The notes under the pieces were generated by a model, which was given only the letters and a program-made list of their open reading frames with translations, was not told where the DNA came from and did not search any database. Of a stretch of 7,353 nucleotides of DNA, positions 1 through 6,569 are shown piece by piece. Position numbers and translations under genes: made by a program. Source of the DNA: Euryarchaeota archaeon UBA226 (GTDB lineage: Archaea > Thermoplasmatota > Poseidoniia > Poseidoniales > Poseidoniaceae); NCBI GenBank assembly GCA_002505935.1, contig DAWL01000178.1, forward strand, positions 1 through 7,353, in the 5' to 3' direction. Positions within the stretch are counted from its first letter, which is position 1. The number at the start of each line of letters is the position of its first letter.

Positions 1-1650
1 CTTCGAATACGATTCGGATTTGATGGCATTGAGAAAATACAGGTATGCGATCCCGTCTCCTGGGAGATAATCGATGAGTTAGACGAAGCATGGATTCATC
101 CCAAAGAATTCTACATGACTGGAAGTGAGAGATTCGGTGCGGCCCTAGAAGGCATCGAAAGCGAACTAGAAGCCAGAGTTTGCGAATTGAAATCACAGGA
201 CAAAGAACTCGAAGCGCATCGTTTAGATCAACGTACACGATACGATTTGGAGTTGCTCCGAGAAATTGGACACTGCCCCGCTGTTGAGAACTACAGCATG
301 CATTTCGACGGACGCAAGCCTGGTGAGCGCCCATTTTGCTTACTCGATTTTATGGCAGCCTGTGCAAAACAATTCCATTCAGACCCCGAAAAATACCTCA
401 TCATCATGGATGAAAGCCATGTGACTCTACCACAGACTTCGGGAATGTACGGCGGAGACAGTTCACGCAAAAAGAATCTGATTGAACATGGTTTCAGACT
501 ACCGAGCGCTGCGGATAATAGGCCCCTAAGAGTCAAGGAGTTTCAATCGCTTTCTCCGCGCATCGTCTACGTATCTGCAACCCCTGGTGAAAGAGAGTTA
601 CGACATCTTTGCGAATCTACTGGGCAAGAAGTACCCAAGGGGCTGCTTCACGTAGAAGGCGGAGGAGGGGCGAATTCAGCGGATTTACCGAAAAAACATC
701 CAGAAGCAGAGAGTATGCACAGGATGCTGTCAATGATCGACGGCATAGTTCGCATGGAGATTCGGCCTACTGGATTATTGGATCCAGAACTTGAGGTGCG
801 CCCTACTGAAGGACAGGTACAGGACCTATTGTCCGAAATCAGAATACGCATGGAAAAAGACGAGAGAGTGCTAGTGACTGTTCTAACAATCAAGTTCGCC
901 GAAGAAGTCTCAGAATACCTTCAGAAAATGGGAATCAAATCACAATATCTACACAGTGAGATTGATACTATCGAAAGAACCGAGATTATCAAGGCCCTGA
1001 GATTGGGTAAAATCGACGTTATTGTCGGTATCAACCTGCTTAGAGAGGGGCTAGATATTCCCGAGGTTAGTCTAGTAGCAATCTTCGATGCCGATAGACA
1101 AGGATTCCTGCGTAATGAGCGCAGTCTATTGCAGACTATTGGCAGAGCAGCAAGAAATTCCGAAGGTAGAGTCATTCTCTACGCAGATAGCATCAGTACT
1201 GCTATGCGTGCTGCAATCGAACAGACCATCGAAAGAAGAGAGAAACAGATCGAGCACAACCTGCAGAATTCCATAACTCCTCAAACTATCAGCAAGCCTC
1301 TTCCCACGATGGGTGATGAATATGAAGACCTGATTATGGGGGCCGCTGGCAAGGGACACAAGGGCGGTAAGAGATTGGTTTCCCCCAAAGGCGGTAGAAG
1401 CGAGGCTCAGAATTTAGGACTTGGGGCGGGTAATTGGGCCGCATCCAACGACGTATTGAGTCGAATTTCACAACCCGAAGATGATGAAGATTTCCTAATT
1501 GAAGATTCGGATTTCCAATTAGATAATGAAAGCACATTATTGCTCTTGAAAAAACTGCGTGCCTCTATGGAAGAGGCTGCAAGGATGTTGGATTTCGAAA
1601 AGGCCGCTACCTTGCGAGACCGAATCTTCCAAATCGAGTCTCAATTGTGA
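1..1650 (+). CDS. uvrB: UvrABC excinuclease subunit B, 5'-truncated by window edge
   Basis: UvrB is the helicase-like damage-verification subunit of nucleotide excision repair, loaded by UvrA and recruiting UvrC. The frame is open from base 1, where it reads LRIRFGFDGIEKI, so the true start, Walker A and beta-hairpin lie outside the window (about 190 residues by comparison with E. coli UvrB as I recall it). Visible residues 1-549 show the DESH box (nt 409-420), the QTSGMYGGD and FRLPSAADNRPL segments, SATPG (nt 574-588), RPTGLLDP (nt 763-786), LHSEIDT, GINLLREGLDIPE (from nt 1027), QTIGRAARN (nt 1132-1158) and a C-terminal UVR domain (about nt 1531-1638) for the UvrC contact. A Gly/Lys-rich linker precedes an acidic stretch before the UVR domain. 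Oddity: 58 residues separate SATPG from RPTGLLDP against about 16 in E. coli, an insertion of about 42 residues. The gene ends in TGA, 46 nt before dys. Archaeal uvrB genes are generally thought to be bacterial acquisitions. Confidence 0.96.
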   Translation, partial: LRIRFGFDGIEKIQVCDPVSWEIIDELDEAWIHPKEFYMTGSERFGAALEGIESELEARVCELKSQDKELEAHRLDQRTRYDLELLREIGHCPAVENYSMHFDGRKPGERPFCLLDFMAACAKQFHSDPEKYLIIMDESHVTLPQTSGMYGGDSSRKKNLIEHGFRLPSAADNRPLRVKEFQSLSPRIVYVSATPGERELRHLCESTGQEVPKGLLHVEGGGGANSADLPKKHPEAESMHRMLSMIDGIVRMEIRPTGLLDPELEVRPTEGQVQDLLSEIRIRMEKDERVLVTVLTIKFAEEVSEYLQKMGIKSQYLHSEIDTIERTEIIKALRLGKIDVIVGINLLREGLDIPEVSLVAIFDADRQGFLRNERSLLQTIGRAARNSEGRVILYADSISTAMRAAIEQTIERREKQIEHNLQNSITPQTISKPLPTMGDEYEDLIMGAAGKGHKGGKRLVSPKGGRSEAQNLGLGAGNWAASNDVLSRISQPEDDEDFLIEDSDFQLDNESTLLLLKKLRASMEEAARMLDFEKAATLRDRIFQIESQL

Positions 1651-1696
1651 CCAGCGGTCCGGAAGCATTCATGCCGGATGGCAGATTGGGGGCTGC

Positions 1697-2698
1697 ATGG
1701 CGGTTAATCCAGAATCCTTTGATGACCCAGTTCTGGATTTTGATTTTAGTAAGTCGGGCGATACTGGGGCGCTGATCGACCAAATGTCCAAGGCAGGAGG
1801 TTTCACTGCAACCAAATTGTCCAAAGCCCGCGATATTCTAAGCAATATGCGCCAACAACTCAATGATGCTGAGTACGATTCTTCTAAGGTATTGAATTGG
1901 CTATCTTTCCCCGCTTGCCTATGTGCAACAGGTACTCGTGGATTCTTCGTCGAGGCCATCAAGCAACAAATGTTCAATGTGGTATCCACTACTTGTGGGA
2001 CACTAGATCATGACATTGCAAGATCATTTGAGAAATACTACCATGGCGAGTTTGAATTGGACGACAAAGAATTAGCAGAGCACGGATTGATGCGCCTTGG
2101 GAATGTGGTAGTTCCAGATGCTTCGTACGGTCAAATCATCGAAGCCGTAGTCATGCCGGTGCTTGAAGAAATCAGGGAAGACAGGATGGCTGAAACTGGA
2201 AAGACTGGAGCTGACTTGTGGCATGGATTTGGCAGTGCACACCTTGTTTGGGAACTTGGTAAGAGGATTGGAACTCCAGATTCACTTATTCACTGGGCTG
2301 CCGAGCACAAAATTCCAGTCGTCATTCCTGGAATTACAGATGGTAGCATTGGAGCGCAATTATTCATGTTCAGGCAGAAATACCGGGACTTCCACATCGA
2401 TACATTAGCAGATGAACAAATCCTTTCTGATTTGACATGGGACGTTGAAACTTCCAATGCATTGATGGTCGGTGGCGGGATCTCCAAACATCATGTCATT
2501 TGGTGGAACCAGTATAGAGAAGGTCTGGATTCCGCAGTTTACTTGACTACAGCGCCAGAACACGATGGAAGCCTTTCAGGAGCAAGGCCCCGCGAAGCCA
2601 TTTCTTGGGGAAAACTTCGTCAAGATGCCCCTAATGTCTGCGTAGAAGGTGATGCAAGCGTATTGCTACCAATATTAGGAGCCGATTTGTTTTCCTGA
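1697..2698 (+). CDS. dys: Deoxyhypusine synthase
   Basis: Transfers the aminobutyl group of a polyamine to a lysine of the translation factor aIF5A, NAD-dependently, in the cytosol. The protein is 333 residues, usual for archaeal DHS. Recognisable segments are FPACLCATGTRGFF (71-84) and TTCGTLDHD (98-106) in the NAD-binding part, LGNVVVPDASY (134-144), PGITDGSIG (211-219, with D215 matching the human substrate-binding Asp243), GGGISKHH (259-266) and SGARPREAISWGK (294-306). K306 corresponds to catalytic Lys329 of the human enzyme; E300 and W304 are also kept. Human Asp316 is Leu (293) here, which I believe is common in archaeal forms. The start was set at ATG 1697: the frame runs back to 1559 inside uvrB, but that 46-residue extension shows no DHS similarity and overlaps uvrB. 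A GGGGG run lies just upstream but is not a clear ribosome binding site. No TATA box is evident in the 46-nt gap, so cotranscription with uvrB is likely. The stop directly abuts the convergent HAD gene. Confidence 0.94.
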   Translation: MAVNPESFDDPVLDFDFSKSGDTGALIDQMSKAGGFTATKLSKARDILSNMRQQLNDAEYDSSKVLNWLSFPACLCATGTRGFFVEAIKQQMFNVVSTTCGTLDHDIARSFEKYYHGEFELDDKELAEHGLMRLGNVVVPDASYGQIIEAVVMPVLEEIREDRMAETGKTGADLWHGFGSAHLVWELGKRIGTPDSLIHWAAEHKIPVVIPGITDGSIGAQLFMFRQKYRDFHIDTLADEQILSDLTWDVETSNALMVGGGISKHHVIWWNQYREGLDSAVYLTTAPEHDGSLSGARPREAISWGKLRQDAPNVCVEGDASVLLPILGADLFS

Positions 2699-3130
2699 TC
2701 AGTTCTCAGGCCCGTCTGGGAATACTTCGATCTCCTTCATCTGTTTCACCATTTCAGTGAAATTCTCGTGAAATTTGGTCGCCTTAACAGTGTGATTATC
2801 TATCCAATGATAATTGCCACCTCTAGGCTTGCCAAAGAGGATTCCATGATACTTGAAACCATTATTCTTCAGCCATAGTTCAGTTACTTCTCTGTGGCTT
2901 TCAGTGCGGCTGGTGAAGAATGTGATGATGTGCCCCTCGTCATACCAATTATTGATGGTTTCAACCGCTCCTTCGAACACCCTCGCATCGATCATTCGCT
3001 CGGGTTCCTCGTTTGGTATATCTTCACAAATTGTACCGTCGATGTCTATCATGAAATTCTTGCAGTCCTTTGGTAATTTAGGACTAATTGTATTTCCAAA
3101 CTCATCGGTTGAGTCCAACAGGTCCGCCAT
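2699..3130 (-). CDS. Small capless HAD-superfamily phosphatase
   Basis: A HAD-fold hydrolase of 143 residues from ATG 3130. Motif I is FMIDIDGTICED with nucleophile D29 and general acid D31. Motif II is FFTSR (T73). The basic residue of motif III is probably in FGKPRGG (K101), and a motif IV-like WIDNHT carries D111 followed by Asn rather than the common second Asp. There is no room for a large cap domain, so it may act on a bulky or phosphosugar/phosphoprotein substrate. The layout resembles the EcbF/BcbF capsule-type HAD phosphatases, but I cannot assign a substrate. A TTG at 3158-3160 would add ten residues rich in His and Gln and lie 8 nt after the upstream stop, against 38 nt for the ATG. 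Neither start has a convincing ribosome binding site, and I prefer ATG because the HAD core does not need the extension. It is the last gene of the minus-strand cluster, and its stop touches the dys stop. Confidence 0.8.
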   Translation of the reverse strand: MADLLDSTDEFGNTISPKLPKDCKNFMIDIDGTICEDIPNEEPERMIDARVFEGAVETINNWYDEGHIITFFTSRTESHREVTELWLKNNGFKYHGILFGKPRGGNYHWIDNHTVKATKFHENFTEMVKQMKEIEVFPDGPEN

Positions 3131-3168
3131 CGAATGCTGGTGTTGATGGAAGTTATTCAAAGAGTCCC

Positions 3169-3960
3169 TTACTCACTTTGGAAATTGAAAGCCAACCACT
3201 CCAACATCGAAACTTCAACACCCATCAATGGGTGCCATCCTTCTTTGCCGGCCGATGCGAGAGAGTTGTGCAGTGGTTTGAGGTCAGGACGTTCATCACG
3301 CCCAGAATGAATCTGCTCATCCTCTGTTTCGCCGGTCAAGTGTTCAACGCCTAGAGCGGAAGATAGGGCAGACTTACTTCTATTCAACAAGCGCATGAAT
3401 TCTTTTTTGCTTGCATTCAATGAAATTGACCTACGCCCGCAAATGTCGATAACTCGGGGCAACTCAATTCGTGCGCCTGCAAGAATACACAATGCTTCAA
3501 CGACATCCCGCCATGATACCCAATGGCATATTCTATCATCGAGAAGATCTTCTTCATCAGCCATCCAAGCAGAGAATGGTGCGGGGCTCCAATTTGTATC
3601 AATTCTCGGATGAATCATGTCATGAATTATGATTTCACTGATTCCCTCGGGTATATCCTGGACGTAGATTTCAGCATGTGCTGGAGAGACCAGCATTTTC
3701 GTTCCTGCATTTGAATCAATCAAGTATTCGAGAGATGATGGTGTCATAAAAAATGAAATCGACGCATTTGGAACAAACTCCTGATCGATGATGAGTAACT
3801 TCCCTGTACAGTGTGTCAGTACGTCATTCAAGGCGTCTTGAAGAGCAACTAATTCTTCTTCAACTACTCCAACAACATGTCCTTGTTGTACCAATCTACT
3901 TACAGTATCACTCCCTAAAGGAGTACTCGCACCATAGATTGCTACCTGCAATGTTCTCAT
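3169..3960 (-). CDS. Divergent extended-SDR (NAD-dependent epimerase/dehydratase-like) protein
   Basis: 263 residues. The N-terminus LQVAIYGASTPLG (4-16) followed by an alpha helix and GHVVGVV looks like the first beta-alpha-beta unit of a Rossmann fold. MLVSPAHAEIYV (89-100) sits where extended SDRs have the strand leading to the active site, HWVSWRDVVEALCILA (146-161) matches the usual substrate-domain segment, and GWHPLMGVEVSMLEWL (241-256) resembles the C-terminal end of epimerases. Two hallmarks are altered: the glycine motif is GASTPLG instead of GxxGxxG, and I see no YxxxK catalytic pair. It may bind a nucleotide without SDR catalysis, or use a different mechanism. ATG 3960 is supported by a GAGG Shine-Dalgarno (3968-3971) 7 nt upstream, overlapping the lat stop codon. 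With only 9 nt between the genes, it is almost certainly translated from the lat mRNA. The family call rests on overall pattern rather than on catalytic residues, and no substrate can be named. Confidence 0.6.
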   Translation of the reverse strand: MRTLQVAIYGASTPLGSDTVSRLVQQGHVVGVVEEELVALQDALNDVLTHCTGKLLIIDQEFVPNASISFFMTPSSLEYLIDSNAGTKMLVSPAHAEIYVQDIPEGISEIIIHDMIHPRIDTNWSPAPFSAWMADEEDLLDDRICHWVSWRDVVEALCILAGARIELPRVIDICGRRSISLNASKKEFMRLLNRSKSALSSALGVEHLTGETEDEQIHSGRDERPDLKPLHNSLASAGKEGWHPLMGVEVSMLEWLAFNFQSE

Positions 3961-3967
3961 CTTTTCG

Positions 3968-3971
3968 CCTC
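3968..3971 (-). promoter_or_regulatory. Shine-Dalgarno of the SDR-like gene, overlapping the lat stop
   Basis: On the minus strand the bases read TTGAGGCGAAAAG before ATG 3960: GAGG with a 7-nt spacer. The first two bases of GAGG are the last two of the lat TGA stop codon, so termination and re-initiation are physically coupled. It is the clearest ribosome binding site in the window and fixes the start of the SDR-like gene. Confidence 0.65.
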
Positions 3972-5349
3972 AAGCAACCATTGATGATTGCATCCGCTTA
4001 GCGGCCGTCTCGAAGATATTCAATGCCTCATCCACTTCATCGCTACTAATTGTTAGACTCGGACGCAGTCTGATACTGTCGAAACCACTGTTCAAAACGT
4101 GTGCTCCTCCCTCATAGATGGCTTGGCGCAATTCATCTCTCATCTTTCCATCAGGTAGTGAGAAAGCAGCCATCAGTCCTTGTCCTCTGACATTAGAAAT
4201 CATCTCGAAACCATTCTGCAACTCCATCAGGCCCTTGTTTAATTCCTCTCCCCTACGGGCTGCGTTACTAACCAATCCATCTCTCTCGATAATCTCGAGT
4301 TGCATTGCGCAACGAACCATATCGATCAAATTTCCACCCCAAGTTGAATTTATCCTGCTACTGGTGTCAAAGGGGTTGTCTTCGAATTGCTTGACAGTAT
4401 CTTTTGCCATAACTCCACATACCTGCATCTTCTTACCAAAGGCGAGCATATCAGGCTCTGCTTCTGTGTGTTGATAGGCCCACATCTTTCCAGTTGCACC
4501 AACTCCCGTCTGCACTTCATCTACGATGAACAAAGCGCCGATTTCCTTGCAAGTATCAGAAAGTCGCTTCATGAATTCTGGTCGGAAGTGGTTGTCGCCG
4601 CCCTCTCCCTGAATCGGTTCGATGACAATGCTGGCTATCGAATCTGGGTCCTGCGCTGCAGCTTCTTTGATACTCTCAATACTACGATTCTCCGCTTCGT
4701 CTAAGCGAGAACTCTCGGCCGAATCTAATGGGAACCTTATGGCAGGATTGGGGAATCTTGGCCAATCGAATTTGCTGAATCCCTTGGTCTTAGTTGGGTC
4801 GGTATTGGTCAAAGACATCGTGTAACCACTTCTACCATGGAATGCTTCCCTGAAGTGGCCGATCTTGACCTGATTAGATTCCCTAAGTTCAGTCTGCCAA
4901 CAAAAATCATCTCGATCACATGTTGAAGAATCGTCAACCAATCCCTTTGCTCGGCGGTCATTCATCTTCCAATCCATCGAGATCTTCAATGAATTCTCTA
5001 TGGCCAAAGCCCCACCTGCTACCATAAACAGATTGTTCATTTCATCAGGCATGGCAATCGAGGTAATACTGTTCACCGCTTCAGCCATTTCCACCGTATA
5101 CAAGTCTGAATTGGCGACATTGTTCACAGCAATTCTTCCTAACTCAGCTTCTGCGGCCTTCATTTCAGGATGATTCCATCCAACTGCTAGACTTGCGAAA
5201 CAAGTAAAGAAATCCATAATGTTGCGGCCGCTTCTAGAATCATGGAAACGGTTGCCCTGAGATTTGTCCAAATCAATGACGAAATCAAAGCCATCTACAA
5301 GCATGTGCCGAGACAAGGAAGAATGTACGTCGCTAGGATTGATTGCCAT
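3970..5349 (-). CDS. lat: L-lysine 6-aminotransferase (lysine epsilon-aminotransferase)
   Basis: A class III, PLP-dependent aminotransferase, 459 residues. LAT converts L-lysine and 2-oxoglutarate to 2-aminoadipate 6-semialdehyde (cyclising to piperideine-6-carboxylate) and glutamate. The sequence tracks the mycobacterial LAT very closely as I recall it: SRHMLVDGFDFVIDL (13-27), GGALAIENSLK (112-122), FHGRSGYTMSLTNTDPTKT (170-188), KFDWPR, IEPIQGEGGDNHFRPEF (243-259), VDEVQTG (276-282, with D277 expected to hold the PLP pyridine nitrogen), AFGKKMQVCG (303-312, with K307 the probable Schiff-base lysine) and SRINSTWGGN (331-340). The Glu of QGEGGD is probably the substrate-gating glutamate. A charged Cys- and Asp-rich segment at about 138-160 makes one loop roughly 18 residues longer than in M. 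tuberculosis. ATG 5349 lacks a clear Shine-Dalgarno. The 56-nt gap to the upstream LOG-like gene shows no TATA box, so readthrough is likely. No aldehyde dehydrogenase partner lies nearby. The actinobacterial-type sequence in an archaeal setting suggests transfer. Confidence 0.94.
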   Translation of the reverse strand: MAINPSDVHSSLSRHMLVDGFDFVIDLDKSQGNRFHDSRSGRNIMDFFTCFASLAVGWNHPEMKAAEAELGRIAVNNVANSDLYTVEMAEAVNSITSIAMPDEMNNLFMVAGGALAIENSLKISMDWKMNDRRAKGLVDDSSTCDRDDFCWQTELRESNQVKIGHFREAFHGRSGYTMSLTNTDPTKTKGFSKFDWPRFPNPAIRFPLDSAESSRLDEAENRSIESIKEAAAQDPDSIASIVIEPIQGEGGDNHFRPEFMKRLSDTCKEIGALFIVDEVQTGVGATGKMWAYQHTEAEPDMLAFGKKMQVCGVMAKDTVKQFEDNPFDTSSRINSTWGGNLIDMVRCAMQLEIIERDGLVSNAARRGEELNKGLMELQNGFEMISNVRGQGLMAAFSLPDGKMRDELRQAIYEGGAHVLNSGFDSIRLRPSLTISSDEVDEALNIFETAAKRMQSSMVA

Positions 5350-5405
5350 GATGCTAATGCTAGCAATGGGGGTTCAATAGAATGACGGTAGAACAGATTC
5401 GCTCT

Positions 5406-6185
5406 TCAAGGCGCCCTTGGCTCAACTTCAGGCAGATTTGCAAGATGCTTCAAAACAACATTTTCCACCTCATCAATATCGCTTGAAAAGGTCATCAGTT
5501 CCAGATCATCTTCACTGATCATCCCATGTTCTACAAGTTTCTGCCAATCGACCAAATCACGCCAATATTCCTCATTCCACAGAATAATTGGCAATTCTTT
5601 GGATATCTTTCCGGTCTGAATCAATGTCAAAACCTCGAACAATTCGTCAAGAGTTCCAAACCCTCCAGGAAATACAAGTATCGCTTTGGCAGGGTAAACA
5701 AACCAGAATTTTCTCATTGCGAAATACTTGAACTGAATCGCCAGTTCTTCAGTTATCCATTCATTCAATGAGGGTTCAAACGGTAATTCGATTCCTAAAC
5801 CGATATTGTCAGCACCGGCCTGATATGCACCAAGATTGGCTGCAGCCATGATTCCCGGACCACCACCTGTGCAGACGTGGAATCTTTGTGTTCCATCGGC
5901 TCTTGCACCACCTCCCTCTTCAGCGGGAGTTGTGGCCCAAGTGCTCAGACGTTTGGCCAATTCAATCGCCGCTTTCGAATCTTCATCTTCGAGGTCGGTT
6001 CTCGCTGAACCGAAGAAAACAATCGTATCTTTGATTCCCCTGTCTATCAGAATATTTTGTGGGGCGATAAATTCGGAGAGTATCCTGATCGCCCTCGCAT
6101 CTCTACTACCCATCCAATCAGCATCTTTCCATGGTGGTTCTGGGTCATCTCGGCGGCCGTGCATAACAGATTTGACGATGTCCAT
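5406..6185 (-). CDS. LOG-family (TIGR00730-type) Rossmann-fold protein, putative nucleoside 5'-monophosphate phosphoribohydrolase
   Basis: 259 residues. LOG-family enzymes split the N-glycosidic bond of nucleoside 5'-monophosphates; some release cytokinins and others act on AMP or purine monophosphates. Visible hallmarks are VFFGSAR (56-62), CTGGGPGIMAAANLGA (105-120), FAMRKFWFV (155-163, with R158 the conserved Arg) and PGGFGTLDELFE (173-184, with E181 the conserved Glu). The phosphate-binding and catalytic set is therefore complete. An unusual glycine-rich loop (88-99) precedes the GGGPG strand. Members are often mislabelled lysine decarboxylase, and the neighbouring lysine aminotransferase does not revive that label. 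ATG 6185 is fixed upstream by an in-frame TGA nine bases before it. A second Met lies at residue 8. No good Shine-Dalgarno is seen, but a BRE/TATA-like element about 55 nt upstream suggests a short leader. It is the promoter-proximal gene of the minus-strand cluster, so it probably sets the expression context of lat. The exact substrate is unknown. Confidence 0.92.
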   Translation of the reverse strand: MDIVKSVMHGRRDDPEPPWKDADWMGSRDARAIRILSEFIAPQNILIDRGIKDTIVFFGSARTDLEDEDSKAAIELAKRLSTWATTPAEEGGGARADGTQRFHVCTGGGPGIMAAANLGAYQAGADNIGLGIELPFEPSLNEWITEELAIQFKYFAMRKFWFVYPAKAILVFPGGFGTLDELFEVLTLIQTGKISKELPIILWNEEYWRDLVDWQKLVEHGMISEDDLELMTFSSDIDEVENVVLKHLANLPEVEPRAP

Positions 6186-6237
6186 GTATCTTCAAGTTGC
6201 GCACCACATGGAAAGGCGGATAATCTGAATAGAATAA

Positions 6238-6251
6238 TATTATAATTTTTC
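6238..6251 (-). promoter_or_regulatory. BRE/TATA-like promoter element of the LOG-lat operon
   Basis: On the minus strand this reads GAAAAATTATAATA, a purine-rich BRE-like stretch followed by a TATA-like box. With the usual archaeal spacing of about 25 nt, transcription would start near 6216, giving a leader of roughly 30 nt before ATG 6185. A CAATTG palindrome at 6251-6256 overlaps its upstream edge by one base. The region is AT-rich, so chance matches are possible. Confidence 0.55.
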
Positions 6252-6264
6252 AATTGCAATTTGA

Positions 6265-6282
6265 TTTTTTCAATTGAAAAAA
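6265..6282. promoter_or_regulatory. Perfect 18-bp palindrome, candidate operator
   Basis: TTTTTTCAATTGAAAAAA is identical on both strands. It is centred on CAATTG exactly 20 bp (about two helical turns) from a second CAATTG at 6251-6256 that is also preceded by a T run (6246-6250). It sits just upstream of the proposed minus-strand BRE/TATA element, where an activator or repressor dimer could act. As a single-stranded transcript it could also fold, but it has no loop of useful size, so a DNA-level site is more likely. No cognate regulator is encoded in the window. Confidence 0.5.
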
Positions 6283-6562
6283 ATTAGGAAATACGGGTGC
6301 GGATAATCCTGCAAGTAAACACTATGAAAATAGTATCTATCAATTGCAGAAAGCGGCATTTCATCAATGATCGATAATCAGTAAAATGAAAATTTGCTTG
6401 TTTTCAATTGTATTTAGCAAAGTTGTGAGCATGATAGATTCAGTTGAAAGATAGATTATGCGCCAATGCAAAATTGATTCTATTTTCTTGAATTCCTATT
6501 GAAATCCGGCCATTTGAAACATATACTTCAATTGGATAGTGAATGAATTGATTTGGACATAG

Positions 6563-6569
6563 TTTATAT
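6563..6569 (+). promoter_or_regulatory. TATA-like box of the PRC-barrel gene
   Basis: TTTATAT lies 61 nt upstream of ATG 6631. With typical archaeal spacing the transcript would begin near 6591-6595, leaving a leader of about 35-40 nt that opens with a small GGCC-AAGCA-GGCC hairpin (6595-6607). This position argues that the reading frame extending back to TTG 6553 is not translated in that part. Confidence 0.5.

Noticed and set aside
1658..1678. Imperfect hairpin between uvrB and dys as a terminator
   Set aside because: The stem is only 4+3 bp with a three-base bulge and no T run follows; chance is the simpler explanation.
1559..1696. Longer deoxyhypusine synthase start at 1559
   Set aside because: The extra 46 residues are an off-frame reading of the uvrB UVR domain and show no DHS similarity; ATG 1697 gives the usual archaeal length.
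4118..4474. 118-codon plus-strand reading frame inside lat
   Set aside because: It is a shadow of the strongly supported lat gene, with low-complexity Ser/Leu-rich translation.
5406..6185. Lysine decarboxylase function for the LOG-family gene, which would pair neatly with lysine aminotransferase
   Set aside because: The PGGxGTxxE and GGGPGIM motifs mark the LOG phosphoribohydrolase family. The lysine decarboxylase label is a long-standing database misnomer, and no PLP motif is present.
6321..6334. ACTAT-GAAA-ATAGT hairpin as evidence of a structured RNA
   Set aside because: A five-pair AT-rich stem is weak and common in AT-rich DNA; the GAAA loop alone is not enough to call an ncRNA.
6241..6540. 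Replication origin in the AT-rich, repeat-bearing intergenic region
   Set aside because: No orc1/cdc6 gene is adjacent and no origin-recognition-box-like G-rich repeats are seen; promoter function explains the region better.
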